In this document: positions 7,125-13,773 of the stretch, one piece after another | Layout: each line of letters opens with the position of its first letter | Numbering within the stretch: the first letter of the stretch is position 1 | Assembly: GCA_012842765.1 (NCBI GenBank) | Contig: DUWJ01000099.1 | Location: 1-13,773 of the forward strand | Reading direction: 5' to 3' | DNA from: Bacillota bacterium | GTDB taxonomy: Bacteria > Bacillota > DTU025 | Length of the DNA stretch: 13,773 nt | Program-made: the position numbers and the translations under genes | The notes under the pieces: model-generated | Databases searched by the model: none | What the model saw: the letters and a program-made list of their open reading frames with translations, nothing else | What the model was told of the DNA's origin: nothing

Positions 7125-7952
7125 ATGGATTGCAAGGCAGTAGCAGATGTCATCTGCGATTGGCTAAAGGAGAACACGCTGCGCGCAGGATGCAGCGGAA
7201 TAGTTTTTGGACTCTCCGGAGGGCTCGACTCGGCAGTAATGGCCGGATTGGGCATGAGGGCAATGCCAGAGGGATGCCTTGGCGTAATCATGCCATGTCA
7301 CTCAGATCCACAGGATGTGGAGGACGCAGACTTGGTGGCCCGCTGTTTCAACCTGCCTACGATCACCTACGATCTGGGCCCGATCTATGACGAACACCTC
7401 GCAAATCTTCAACGACTTCTCGATCCTTATGTTGCTGCCAAGGATCGAAGGCGGCTCCATGCAGAAGATGCAGATTCTCTCCCCGATGGAACCGGCGAGT
7501 CAGCTTCACGCCTGGAAAGCTCGAAAGTCCGAATGGCTGAGGCAAACCTCAAGCCGCGTCTGAGGATGACCGCGCTCTACTACTACGCCAACGTCCTCGG
7601 CTATCTGGTGGCAGGGACGACAAACAGAAGCGAGTTAACAGTAGGTTATTTCACAAAGTATGGAGACGGCGGGTCCGACCTATTGCCCTTGGGCAACCTG
7701 GTCAAGACCGATGTGCGCGAACTCGCAGCATATCTGGGCGTACCCCAGAGCATTATTGAAAAGCCCCCTACTGCCGGCCTGTGGAGCGGCCAGACAGACG
7801 AAGGCGAAATGGGCATCTCCTATGCCGACTTGGATCGCTACATACTCACAGGAGAAGCCTCGGACGAAGTGCGGGACCGAGTGGAGGCGCTAAATCGCAG
7901 CGCTCAACATAAGTTCGTGAGGCCACCTATTGCCCCCATCCCCAGCCGCTAA
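7125..7952 (+). CDS. nadE: Ammonia-dependent NAD+ synthase
   Basis: 275 residues. It catalyses the last step of NAD+ synthesis, amidation of nicotinate adenine dinucleotide with ATP. The N-type ATP-pyrophosphatase P-loop SGGLDSAV is at 31-38. KPRLRMTALYYYAN (143-156), GTTNRSE (164-170), GYFTKYGDGGSDLLPLGNL (174-192) and KPPTAGLWSGQTDE (213-226) are all typical NadE motifs. No glutaminase (nitrilase) domain is attached, so ammonia is the expected nitrogen donor. Residues about 103-136 are a polar stretch before the KPRLRM motif that appears longer than usual and may be a lineage-specific loop. Start ATG 7125 is supported by AAGGTGAT about 7 bases upstream and an in-frame stop close before it. 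It stands alone, divergent from tetR, with no other NAD genes in view. Confidence 0.95.
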   Translation: MDCKAVADVICDWLKENTLRAGCSGIVFGLSGGLDSAVMAGLGMRAMPEGCLGVIMPCHSDPQDVEDADLVARCFNLPTITYDLGPIYDEHLANLQRLLDPYVAAKDRRRLHAEDADSLPDGTGESASRLESSKVRMAEANLKPRLRMTALYYYANVLGYLVAGTTNRSELTVGYFTKYGDGGSDLLPLGNLVKTDVRELAAYLGVPQSIIEKPPTAGLWSGQTDEGEMGISYADLDRYILTGEASDEVRDRVEALNRSAQHKFVRPPIAPIPSR

Positions 7953-8039
7953 ATCATGAGGTTGGCCCCACTATCCATCTGCGCATTTGCCGAGCATCAA
8001 CTTGCATGGCGCCCAGGGAATCCCATAGGGCTTCTTATG

Positions 8040-8048
8040 TGTTATAAT
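8040..8048 (+). promoter_or_regulatory. Extended -10 promoter of the DUF4129-MoxR-DUF58 operon
   Basis: TGTTATAAT at 8040-8048 gives a perfect TATAAT box with the TGn extension. No good -35 box is found at the right distance, which is acceptable for extended -10 promoters. The predicted start near 8055 leaves a leader of about 95 bases before the first gene, containing several short GC-rich self-complementary stretches. Confidence 0.6.
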
Positions 8049-8149
8049 TCTTAAAAGCTCGCCCCCCGCCCGTTCCACAAGACCCAAATCTCCTGCGATT
8101 TCAGGTAGCCCTGGGCCGGGCCTGGGAAAGAACGGAGTTGCTTCAATCG

Positions 8150-9112
8150 ATGCAAAAGGCTCTTCCCGCAACACTCGCAGTAATGTGTATCGGGGCACTG
8201 ATGATGATAGGCCTCTCTCTAAGCCCGCCTCGGTCTTCTGCGCCCATCAAGCCCATTGCCAACCTAGCGGAGCGCATTAGGGATGCCGCGGTAATCGCCA
8301 TATCCACGCTCGCAGTCCTTTTCATCGGAACCGTGCTTGCCTTCGTCATCATCGAAAGGCAGCAGAGCGGCGGCAAGAGAATCTTCCGCGCGCCAACCCA
8401 TGTCCCCGGTTGGGTCCGCATCCTATCACTGGCCTTGGTCATGCTCGCATTCGTGGCCGCTACATACACCCCGCCCACAGAGCATGAGAAGCCCACGCCG
8501 GGACCAGAGGCAAAAGGAGGCGAGAAGAAGGCGCCGGCAGAGTCCGTCGAGGAACCTGAGTCGGAGTATGCCCCGAGGCCTGAACCTCCTTTAGTCGTTC
8601 CTGCCAAGGTGGCCCCGTGGCCCTGGTGGAAATATGGGCTGATCTTTGCAGCCATAGCCTTCATCGCAGTCATAGGCGTCGCCGTAATCGGCCCACAGCG
8701 CACCGCCGTCACCCCGAAACCTGTTGCGTCAGACGCTTTGGCAATAGCGGACATGCTGTCCATAGAGATGGTTGACTTTTCAGACGCCGCCATAGAGGCG
8801 ATTGAGGAAGAACCAGATGCCCAGATAGCGGTCCTCATGTGCTATCTCGCTTTTCTGTCTGCATTGGAGATGGGCGGAGCTCCCGCCGAATCCCACTACA
8901 CTCCTGAAGAATGCGCTCTCAACGCCGAGAAGGCCTTTAAAGTGCCGCGAAGATCCCTTTCGGATCTGCTTGCAGCATATCAGAAAGCTTTCTTCAGCAC
9001 CCATGATGTGACGAGCCAGGACAAGGCAGCTGCCCTGGCTTCGCTGCGAAGCCTCAAGTCGCATATAGATTCCATTTCTGTCGCACAGGCAGCCAGTGGC
9101 CAGAGGGGGTAA
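8150..9112 (+). CDS. Multi-spanning membrane protein with C-terminal DUF4129
   Basis: 320 residues from ATG 8150, which has GGAG 12 bases upstream; an in-frame TTG at 8138 is an alternative start adding four residues. Predicted membrane helices lie at about 8-24, 48-67, 89-105 and 162-181. Between the third and fourth is a low-complexity loop rich in Pro, Glu and Lys (about 108-155). The C-terminal part (about 221-307), EPDAQIAVLMCYLAFLSALE and then a TPEE...LSDLLAAYQKAFFS pattern, fits DUF4129. That domain is usually found at the C-terminus of TgpA-like transglutaminases or as a separate protein in MoxR-DUF58 clusters. It is the first gene of the five-gene operon; the next starts 6 bases after its stop. 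Function unknown; an envelope-associated role with the downstream AAA+ ATPase is inferred from context. Confidence 0.78.
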   Translation: MQKALPATLAVMCIGALMMIGLSLSPPRSSAPIKPIANLAERIRDAAVIAISTLAVLFIGTVLAFVIIERQQSGGKRIFRAPTHVPGWVRILSLALVMLAFVAATYTPPTEHEKPTPGPEAKGGEKKAPAESVEEPESEYAPRPEPPLVVPAKVAPWPWWKYGLIFAAIAFIAVIGVAVIGPQRTAVTPKPVASDALAIADMLSIEMVDFSDAAIEAIEEEPDAQIAVLMCYLAFLSALEMGGAPAESHYTPEECALNAEKAFKVPRRSLSDLLAAYQKAFFSTHDVTSQDKAAALASLRSLKSHIDSISVAQAASGQRG

Positions 9113-9118
9113 TCATCC

Positions 9119-9625
9119 ATGTCTTCCAGGTTCGATGAGGATATCAGACAGAAAGAACTCGTTTCTTTTGTGGAGATGATTCTGACGCTTGCGGCCTTTG
9201 CCGTCTTTTCAATAGCGCTCTACCTGCTGATGTCTCCGCACAAACGCCCCCTGGTCCCCAAGATTTCCGGGGTAGGCTGCCTCTACATCGCCTGCCTCCG
9301 GGCATGGCAAGGAGCAAAACAAGGGCGGGAGAATCCCATGCCATGGCTGGTAACGCAGTTCAACTTCTGGGAATGGGTTGACTCTTGGGCGCCATGGCGC
9401 AAGCGGCGCGCATCCTCCCCTGCAGTCTGCCCCCAATTCGACGCCTTCCGCCGGAAAGTCAGGCTTTCTCAGGGCCGAAGCCGCTACATGGTCCGCTTCT
9501 TAGAAGAACAAGAGGCCCCAGTCGATGTAATCGAACATGTCAAAGGCGGCTACCGTGGCAACGGAGAACGCATGACGCCTGATGACATATCTTCAGTCCT
9601 TGATGTGATGGAGGAGTTGCTATGA
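9119..9625 (+). CDS. Unrecognised one-TM protein in MoxR operon
   Basis: 168 residues, family not recognised. One hydrophobic helix near the N-terminus (about 18-38) is preceded by an acidic and basic head. A second weak hydrophobic patch lies at about 50-60 (GVGCLYIACL). The remainder is soluble, with a Trp-rich patch (about 75-93) and a charged helical C-terminus. Start ATG 9119 has GAGGGGGT about 8 bases upstream, 6 bases after the DUF4129 gene stop. Its stop overlaps the MoxR start in an ATGA, so translational coupling with moxR is likely. By position it could be an adaptor or membrane anchor for the ATPase, which is inference. Confidence 0.8.
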   Translation: MSSRFDEDIRQKELVSFVEMILTLAAFAVFSIALYLLMSPHKRPLVPKISGVGCLYIACLRAWQGAKQGRENPMPWLVTQFNFWEWVDSWAPWRKRRASSPAVCPQFDAFRRKVRLSQGRSRYMVRFLEEQEAPVDVIEHVKGGYRGNGERMTPDDISSVLDVMEELL

Positions 9626-10602
9626 GCATTTCAGACATGATAATCCAGGCGTCCGCAAAATGTCACGAGATCATCTCGTCAGTATCCGCAGTTATCGTTG
9701 GCAAAGATGACGAACTTCAGTTTGTCCTGATGAGCATGATTGCCGACGGGCACCTTCTCCTGGAAGACGTGCCGGGAGTCGCCAAAACTCTAACGGCCCA
9801 ATGCTTCGCCCAAGCTCTTGGCCTGAACTTCAAGAGAATTCAGTTCGTGCCCGATCTTCTCCCGGGAGATATCACCGGAAGCGCGATATACGATGCCAGG
9901 CGTGAGGATTTCAAGTTCAAACCAGGGCCGATATTCGCCAATCTCATCCTCGCAGACGAGGTGAACCGGGGCACTCCAAAAACCCAGTCGGCCCTTCTCG
10001 AAGCGATGCAAGAGAGGCAGGTTACTGTGGAAGGACAAAGCTACGTGCTTGACCCGCCTTTTCTCGTAATAGCCACCCAAAACCCCCTCGAATTCGAAGG
10101 GACCTATCCCCTGCCGGAAGCCCAGATAGACAGATTTATCGCCAGGCTTCGGCTGGGATACCCGTCCCCCGAAGCAGAGCGCGAGATCCTCTCGCGCAGA
10201 CAGGACCGGCGCACCGACAGAGCAGTCGCGCACCAGGCCATCGAGAAAAGCGAGTTTCTGCAGATCCAAAACGCAGTGGAACATGTATATGTCAGTGCCG
10301 AGATCCAAGATTACATAGTCTCCATCACAACAGAAACCCGCAACGACCGCAGAGTCCAGCTGGGTGCATCGCCCAGAGGCAGCCTGGCTCTGTTTAAGCT
10401 GGCGAGAGCCCGGGCACTCATGTACGAAAGAGACTACGTGGTGCCCGACGACGTCAAAGCAGTGGCAGTCCCCGCCCTCGCCCATCGCATTCTGCTCCGG
10501 CCCGAGCTTTGGGCTGAGCGCATTACGGGCGAATCCATAGTGGAGGACGCACTCGATCGGGTGCCAGTCCCTGTCGCTGATTGGGCAAGAGCTGTTGACT
10601 AG
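9622..10602 (+). CDS. MoxR-family AAA+ ATPase
   Basis: 326 residues, full MoxR length. Walker A is EDVPGVAKT (48-56), with alanine where most family members have a second glycine. Walker B is LILADEVNR (108-116), sensor 1 lies in ATQNP (151-155), the arginine-bearing EAQIDRF is at 167-172, and GASPRGS (248-254) holds the sensor 2 arginine. The C-terminal lid covers about 265-326. MoxR ATPases act as chaperones that assemble or activate partner proteins, commonly the vWA-like or DUF58 protein encoded next door. Here the DUF58 gene starts 18 bases downstream. Cytoplasmic; the start is the ATGA overlap with the preceding gene. Confidence 0.95.
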   Translation: MSISDMIIQASAKCHEIISSVSAVIVGKDDELQFVLMSMIADGHLLLEDVPGVAKTLTAQCFAQALGLNFKRIQFVPDLLPGDITGSAIYDARREDFKFKPGPIFANLILADEVNRGTPKTQSALLEAMQERQVTVEGQSYVLDPPFLVIATQNPLEFEGTYPLPEAQIDRFIARLRLGYPSPEAEREILSRRQDRRTDRAVAHQAIEKSEFLQIQNAVEHVYVSAEIQDYIVSITTETRNDRRVQLGASPRGSLALFKLARARALMYERDYVVPDDVKAVAVPALAHRILLRPELWAERITGESIVEDALDRVPVPVADWARAVD

Positions 10603-10620
10603 AGGCGGAGGTTGATCGGC

Positions 10621-11937
10621 ATGGGCTCGCGGCTTACTGAAAAAGGCTACGTCTATATAGTTTCCTTCGGAGCTCTCGTCCTGGCAAGCATACTCCTGGA
10701 CCGTTGGGAGTTGTTGCTGCTCGCTTCCGTGTTCATGTTCGGCCTCTTCGCCGTTGCATACGAGCAGGATGAACCTGAATACTCCATCTCAGTCAATGTC
10801 TCGCATGACAGATGCTTCGAAGGCGAACAGGTGTTGCTGGAGGTCTCGATTTCTTCTGGATCCGACATCCCTCTTCTTGAGGCCCACATCCTCCTGTGCG
10901 ATGAAGAAAACCACGTGATCTCTTCGAGACAACTCTCCCTCTCTATGAGGCCGGGAGAGATCCGCAATTTTACATTCCGCGTTAACATGCCGGCGCGGGG
11001 CATGTTCTACGTGGGGGACACAGTCTCGCGCTCGTACACCAGGTCAGGGCTGAAGTCCTTCGGCGACCGCGTGTGGCCGGGCGAAGCTTGCCTGGTCTAT
11101 CCGCGACCGGAGCCCATTCGCGTCGACTGGGGCCTGGCAGCCAGATCCCGCCAGCACGTTGGGGAATGTCCTTCGCGAGTGCCCGGCGAAGGGTTGGAGA
11201 TATCGGACATTCGCGCGGCCATGCCAGGCGACCCCGTCAAACGAGTCAACTGGCGGGCAACGCTCAGGTTCGGGAAGCTCTACGTCAATGACAGCACGAG
11301 GGATCGCAACATCGATGTGGTCATAGTAGTAGACGGTCTCGCTGACGTGGGAACATCCCCCTCAACTTACCTCGACTGCGCCTCGCGCGCAGCCGCTAGC
11401 ATAGCCATGGGGTTTTTGGAAAACCGGGACAGGGTCGGAATTGTGAGATATGCGGGCGCAGTGGACTGGGCTGTGCCGCGTCCCGGCCGCAACCAGCTAT
11501 ACGTGATCCTCGACAGGCTGGCGCGCCTTTACGCCGTCCAGAGTTTTGTGGCGCCCAACATGAGGCTTCTTCCCAGATCAGTCCTGCCGCCGGGATCCCT
11601 TGTTCTCGTCATCACCCCGCTCCTCGACGACAGAGCCATTGACATGATAGTGGGGCTGGCGGCCCGGGGTTGCAATCCAATGGTCCTGTATGTCTCGCCT
11701 ATACCATTCATTGAAGATCAGCTCAAAGACTCTGCCGAAGATCAGCTTGCAAAAAGATGGTGGGGCCTCGACCACAAGGCAAAATTGAAGAAGCTCAGGG
11801 CGCTCGGTCTTCAAGTTGCAGAATGGGATGGCAACGGCTCGCTCGATGCCTGCCTCAGCCATTACTTCGGCGGACAAGGCTTCAGATCTGCAGGGCGGAG
11901 CCCTTGGCAAAGCACTTCGAGGGGAGGATGGGCATGA
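10621..11937 (+). CDS. DUF58-domain membrane-anchored protein
   Basis: 438 residues from ATG 10621, which has GGAGGT 8 bases upstream; the frame's upstream TTG overlaps that site. Two adjacent N-terminal membrane helices (about 10-26 and 29-47) are followed by an extracytoplasmic-type beta domain (about 53-165). The DUF58 core follows: EGLEISDIRAAMPGDPVKRV (190-209), then NWRATLRFGKLYVND, then NIDVVIVVDG at 230-239. DUF58 leads into a vWA-like fold, but the metal-binding D-x-S-x-S at this point is not conserved (VDGLADVGTS). Residues 364-378 include a short in-frame repeat (EDQLKDSA EDQLAKRW). The partner is the MoxR ATPase just upstream. The next gene's start overlaps this stop (ATGA). Confidence 0.92.
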   Translation: MGSRLTEKGYVYIVSFGALVLASILLDRWELLLLASVFMFGLFAVAYEQDEPEYSISVNVSHDRCFEGEQVLLEVSISSGSDIPLLEAHILLCDEENHVISSRQLSLSMRPGEIRNFTFRVNMPARGMFYVGDTVSRSYTRSGLKSFGDRVWPGEACLVYPRPEPIRVDWGLAARSRQHVGECPSRVPGEGLEISDIRAAMPGDPVKRVNWRATLRFGKLYVNDSTRDRNIDVVIVVDGLADVGTSPSTYLDCASRAAASIAMGFLENRDRVGIVRYAGAVDWAVPRPGRNQLYVILDRLARLYAVQSFVAPNMRLLPRSVLPPGSLVLVITPLLDDRAIDMIVGLAARGCNPMVLYVSPIPFIEDQLKDSAEDQLAKRWWGLDHKAKLKKLRALGLQVAEWDGNGSLDACLSHYFGGQGFRSAGRSPWQSTSRGGWA

Positions 11938-12563
11938 GAAAGATTGACTGGCTTCGCTGGTTGCCTGCGTTTCTCTGTCTCCTGGTAGTCATCTGCGTGG
12001 TTGGCATCACGCCTACAGTCTATGTAATGATCCCGGCAGCCGCCGCGCTTGCGCTCTCTTTGTGGGGAACGTTAGCAGCAAATTTCAAGCCGTTCGGCTG
12101 GAGCTCTGCTTGCGTGCTAACCGCATGCGCCTTGAGCCTTATGGAAAAAAGGCCTGTAGCCTGGTTTGAGCCCGCCCTCATGGGGTTGGGAGTCATCTGC
12201 TTCCTTGGCACAGCCCAGATCAATTCTGTATATCAGAGAAAGGATGTCTCGCCCGATCTCATGGAGGGTTTCGAGGATAAAGCTGCGTGCTTGGAAGAGA
12301 ATGATGCGCAAGCAGAACAACCACTGATCGACTCAGCTCCGGCCGTCCGCTCGGCGCTCGCCATCGGCGCACAGAGAGCGGTCGCAATCGTTTTTGCGGC
12401 CATGGCGTTTTCATACATGTTCTTTGCCCTCGCTGGCGTCAGAGCAAAGCAACTTGAAGAAGGATTCTTCATGATGCTGCTGGGCACAACTGTAATCGGG
12501 GTATCGATATACTGGCTCATCCGCTTAGCCGCGCCTGACGCGTACAAGAAACCCTACCGTTGA
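11934..12563 (+). CDS. Unrecognised polytopic membrane protein, last gene of MoxR operon
   Basis: 209 residues; family not recognised. Start ATG 11934 overlaps the DUF58 stop (ATGA), and GAGGGGAGG lies 6 bases upstream. Hydrophobic helices occur at about 9-25, 29-48, 56-70, 76-93, 148-168 and 177-197, giving five or six spans. A polar acidic loop lies at about 100-140. The C-terminus is basic (YKKPYR). In related clusters this position is often taken by a TgpA-like transglutaminase, but no Cys-His-Asp transglutaminase domain is present here. The last 47 bases overlap the 3' end of the convergent DUF1848 gene, and an intrinsic terminator follows 4 bases after the stop. Confidence 0.85.
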   Translation: MRKIDWLRWLPAFLCLLVVICVVGITPTVYVMIPAAAALALSLWGTLAANFKPFGWSSACVLTACALSLMEKRPVAWFEPALMGLGVICFLGTAQINSVYQRKDVSPDLMEGFEDKAACLEENDAQAEQPLIDSAPAVRSALAIGAQRAVAIVFAAMAFSYMFFALAGVRAKQLEEGFFMMLLGTTVIGVSIYWLIRLAAPDAYKKPYR

Positions 12564-13536
12564 GCGCAGGCGCATGCGGGTCATGCGCCTTTTCCGTCCC
12601 CGTCCCATCCGTAGCGTAGCAGTAAACGCATCCGCGCATGCACGTATCATAGACGCCTATGTCGCGGCTCACCACACATCCGCATTCGCCACGCTGGCCG
12701 GGATCTTTCCGCCTGCTTACTTCTACACCCAAAGCCGCTCGGATCGTGTCAGCGTCAATACACGCTCCATGGCCTATCCCACATGCAGACAAGTCATACG
12801 GCTCAGCGCAACTTGTGATGACCATCCCATGACTTCTGGCAATCGCAGCAATCTCGGCAAAAAGACCCAACACATCGCTTTTGAGCTGCCCAGGAGCACC
12901 GGGAACCTCCGTCTCCCACAGCGAGATCTCTTCCAATTCCTCAAGACGCCGCTTCGTCTTGCGATAAAGGTCGAGCAGACTCACCGTAACCCTCGTGGTG
13001 CTTCCTTCAAGAGCCGCAGCGATTTCCGAAAACATCTTGATGTGGTATTCAGGAGGTGTGATGTTGCTCAGGATTATCGGATCATATCTCCACAAAGTCC
13101 TGGAGGGGCCGATCACGGAAGCAAGCTCGACAAATGTGGCAATCGCAGAACCTAGGTCCGGCATCTTAGGCTCCAGCAGTCTAGGATAGCCATTGATCGT
13201 ATACTGAAACAGATAACCATATCCCATGTTGTCAAGCTCGTGAAGGTGCGGCATCATAGATCTGGGGTCGCGCGACCAGAAGACGATCGCGTCGACATCA
13301 TCTTTGGCAAGGGACACCATGGACACTTGTGTAGGACAGTAAGGGTTGGGGACGAGACAGAACCCGGCCCGAATCCTGTTCATGAACCACTCGCCATAGA
13401 ATGCAGGGATATCCGTCCGTCTACTTGCACTGATTATCAATCCCGGTCCCCCCAATCCCACAATGTCATTGTCATGATACCATACGCCGGGCAACCCCAC
13501 CCACTGCGCACCCCGGCCCCTCACACATTTAGCCAT
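12517..13536 (-). CDS. DUF1848 protein with C-terminal radical-SAM-like cysteine cluster
   Basis: 339 residues from ATG 13536, which has AAGGA about 6 bases upstream. A longer frame to 13740 exists, but its N-terminus is not protein-like and it overlaps the divergent gene. After a roughly 30-residue lead, LIISASRRTDIPAFYGEWFM and then DAIVFWSRDP mark DUF1848, and LWRYDPIILS follows mid-protein. Near the C-terminus, DTCMRGCVYCYAT holds Cys at about 299, 303 and 306 in a CX3CX2C arrangement like that of radical SAM enzymes, preceded by a CGC pair. From memory of the family, function is unknown, though this cluster has been likened to the radical SAM 4Fe-4S site, which normally lies near the N-terminus. 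The last 15 or so codons overlap the convergent membrane-protein gene, and the terminator of that operon sits inside this coding region. Confidence 0.9.
   Translation of the reverse strand: MAKCVRGRGAQWVGLPGVWYHDNDIVGLGGPGLIISASRRTDIPAFYGEWFMNRIRAGFCLVPNPYCPTQVSMVSLAKDDVDAIVFWSRDPRSMMPHLHELDNMGYGYLFQYTINGYPRLLEPKMPDLGSAIATFVELASVIGPSRTLWRYDPIILSNITPPEYHIKMFSEIAAALEGSTTRVTVSLLDLYRKTKRRLEELEEISLWETEVPGAPGQLKSDVLGLFAEIAAIARSHGMVITSCAEPYDLSACGIGHGACIDADTIRAALGVEVSRRKDPGQRGECGCVVSRDIGVYDTCMRGCVYCYATDGTGTEKAHDPHAPALNGRVSCTRQARLSG
12568..12593 (+). terminator. Intrinsic terminator of the MoxR operon
   Basis: AGGCGCATG (12568-12576) and CATGCGCCT (12582-12590) form a perfect 9-bp stem with a five-base loop, followed directly by a T4 run (12590-12593). 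It lies 4 bases after the stop of the last operon gene, within the coding sequence of the convergent DUF1848 gene. Confidence 0.8.
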
Positions 13537-13702
13537 GTCAGTTCCTTCAACCGTACATTCGGACAGTGCATATGGGTATAAAACACAAACCATTGATACT
13601 CTTGGAAGGAAAACTATTATTTCCGTTGAACAATATATAACCTGCCATTGTTGCTCACATTGCCTCCATATGTTATCTGTGTTTCGGGAAGGAGTTGGGC
13701 AT

Positions 13703-13773
13703 ATGGTGTCAGACGGTTCCTCAGCTGATATAGAAAGCAAGCTTTCCGCAGAAGAGATTCGCTATATGCTGCA
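13703..13773 (+). CDS. Start of an unrecognised gene, truncated by the window edge
   Basis: ATG 13703 is preceded by AAGGAG with an ideal 8-base spacer (13689-13694), and the frame stays open to the end (23 codons plus two bases). The visible N-terminus, MVSDGSSADIESKLSAEEIR, looks like a soluble acidic helical protein; no family can be named. It is divergent from the DUF1848 gene across a 166-base AT-rich spacer that should hold both promoters, though no pair of boxes stands out. Confidence 0.6.
   Translation, partial: MVSDGSSADIESKLSAEEIRYML

Noticed and set aside
7953-8039. Possible terminator after nadE
   Set aside because: Only a 4-bp GCCC/GGGC pairing with a weak T-rich tail; not strong enough to call.
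8143-8838. Minus-strand 231-codon frame
   Set aside because: Mirror frame of the DUF4129 gene; Ser/Ala/Met-rich composition with no domain and no ribosome binding site.
9790-10485. Minus-strand 231-codon frame opposite MoxR
   Set aside because: The sense strand encodes an unmistakable MoxR ATPase; the antisense product has no recognisable motif.
11713-11747. Direct repeat GAAGATCAGCT spaced by 24 bases
   Set aside because: An in-frame eight-codon duplication within the DUF58 coding sequence; too short to call a repeat element.
11757-11933. 5' extension of the last MoxR-operon gene
   Set aside because: It lies inside the DUF58 coding region; the ATG at 11934 has a strong ribosome binding site and a coupled ATGA overlap.
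13537-13740. N-terminal extension of the DUF1848 frame up to 13740
   Set aside because: The extra 68 residues do not look like DUF1848, they cross the ribosome binding site and start of the divergent gene at 13703, and ATG 13536 has its own AAGGA site.

Overview
The window looks like a chromosomal segment of a moderately GC-rich, probably anaerobic member of the Bacillota with a double-membrane (diderm) envelope. I infer this from gene content, not from a marker gene. RsiV-type DUF3298, GH73 glucosaminidase, DUF1848 and ammonia-type NadE all fit Bacillota, and strong Shine-Dalgarno sites precede most genes. The left-edge protein looks like the C-terminal barrel of an outer-membrane surface antigen, which would fit a Gram-negative-type lineage such as Limnochordia. 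No rRNA, tRNA, CRISPR array, insertion sequence or phage structural gene was seen. || Layout: (1) 1-991, plus strand: 3' part of a surface-antigen-like beta-barrel gene. It is followed by a hairpin (1007-1038) between convergent genes. (2) 1047-2738, minus strand: a DUF3298 exported protein and a short GH73 glucosaminidase. (3) 2911-6695, minus strand: an apparent four-gene operon, tetR > SCP2-domain protein > M24-like hydrolase homologue > FAD-dependent geranylgeranyl-reductase-like oxidoreductase. It has a good sigma-A-type promoter, an operator-like palindrome just downstream of the predicted start, and a strong terminator hairpin at its end. (4) 7125-7952, plus strand: a lone nadE. (5) 8150-12563, plus strand: a five-gene operon behind a perfect extended -10 promoter: DUF4129 membrane protein > one-TM protein > MoxR AAA+ ATPase > DUF58 protein > polytopic membrane protein. 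It ends in an intrinsic terminator that lies inside the 3' end of the converging DUF1848 gene. (6) 12517-13536, minus strand: the DUF1848 gene. (7) 13703-end, plus strand: the first 23 codons of an unrecognised gene with a good ribosome binding site. || How the genes may work together: the MoxR/DUF58/DUF4129 block resembles the widespread MoxR-DUF58-TgpA clusters, in which an AAA+ ATPase acts on membrane or envelope proteins, but no transglutaminase gene is present. The TetR/SCP2/M24/GGR-like block is the most unusual part. It combines a hydrophobic-ligand carrier domain, a flavoprotein of a family that reduces isoprenoid chains, and an M24-fold protein that has lost a metal-ligand glutamate and both accessory histidines. 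I infer a regulated pathway acting on a lipid-like or xenobiotic substrate that I cannot identify from sequence.
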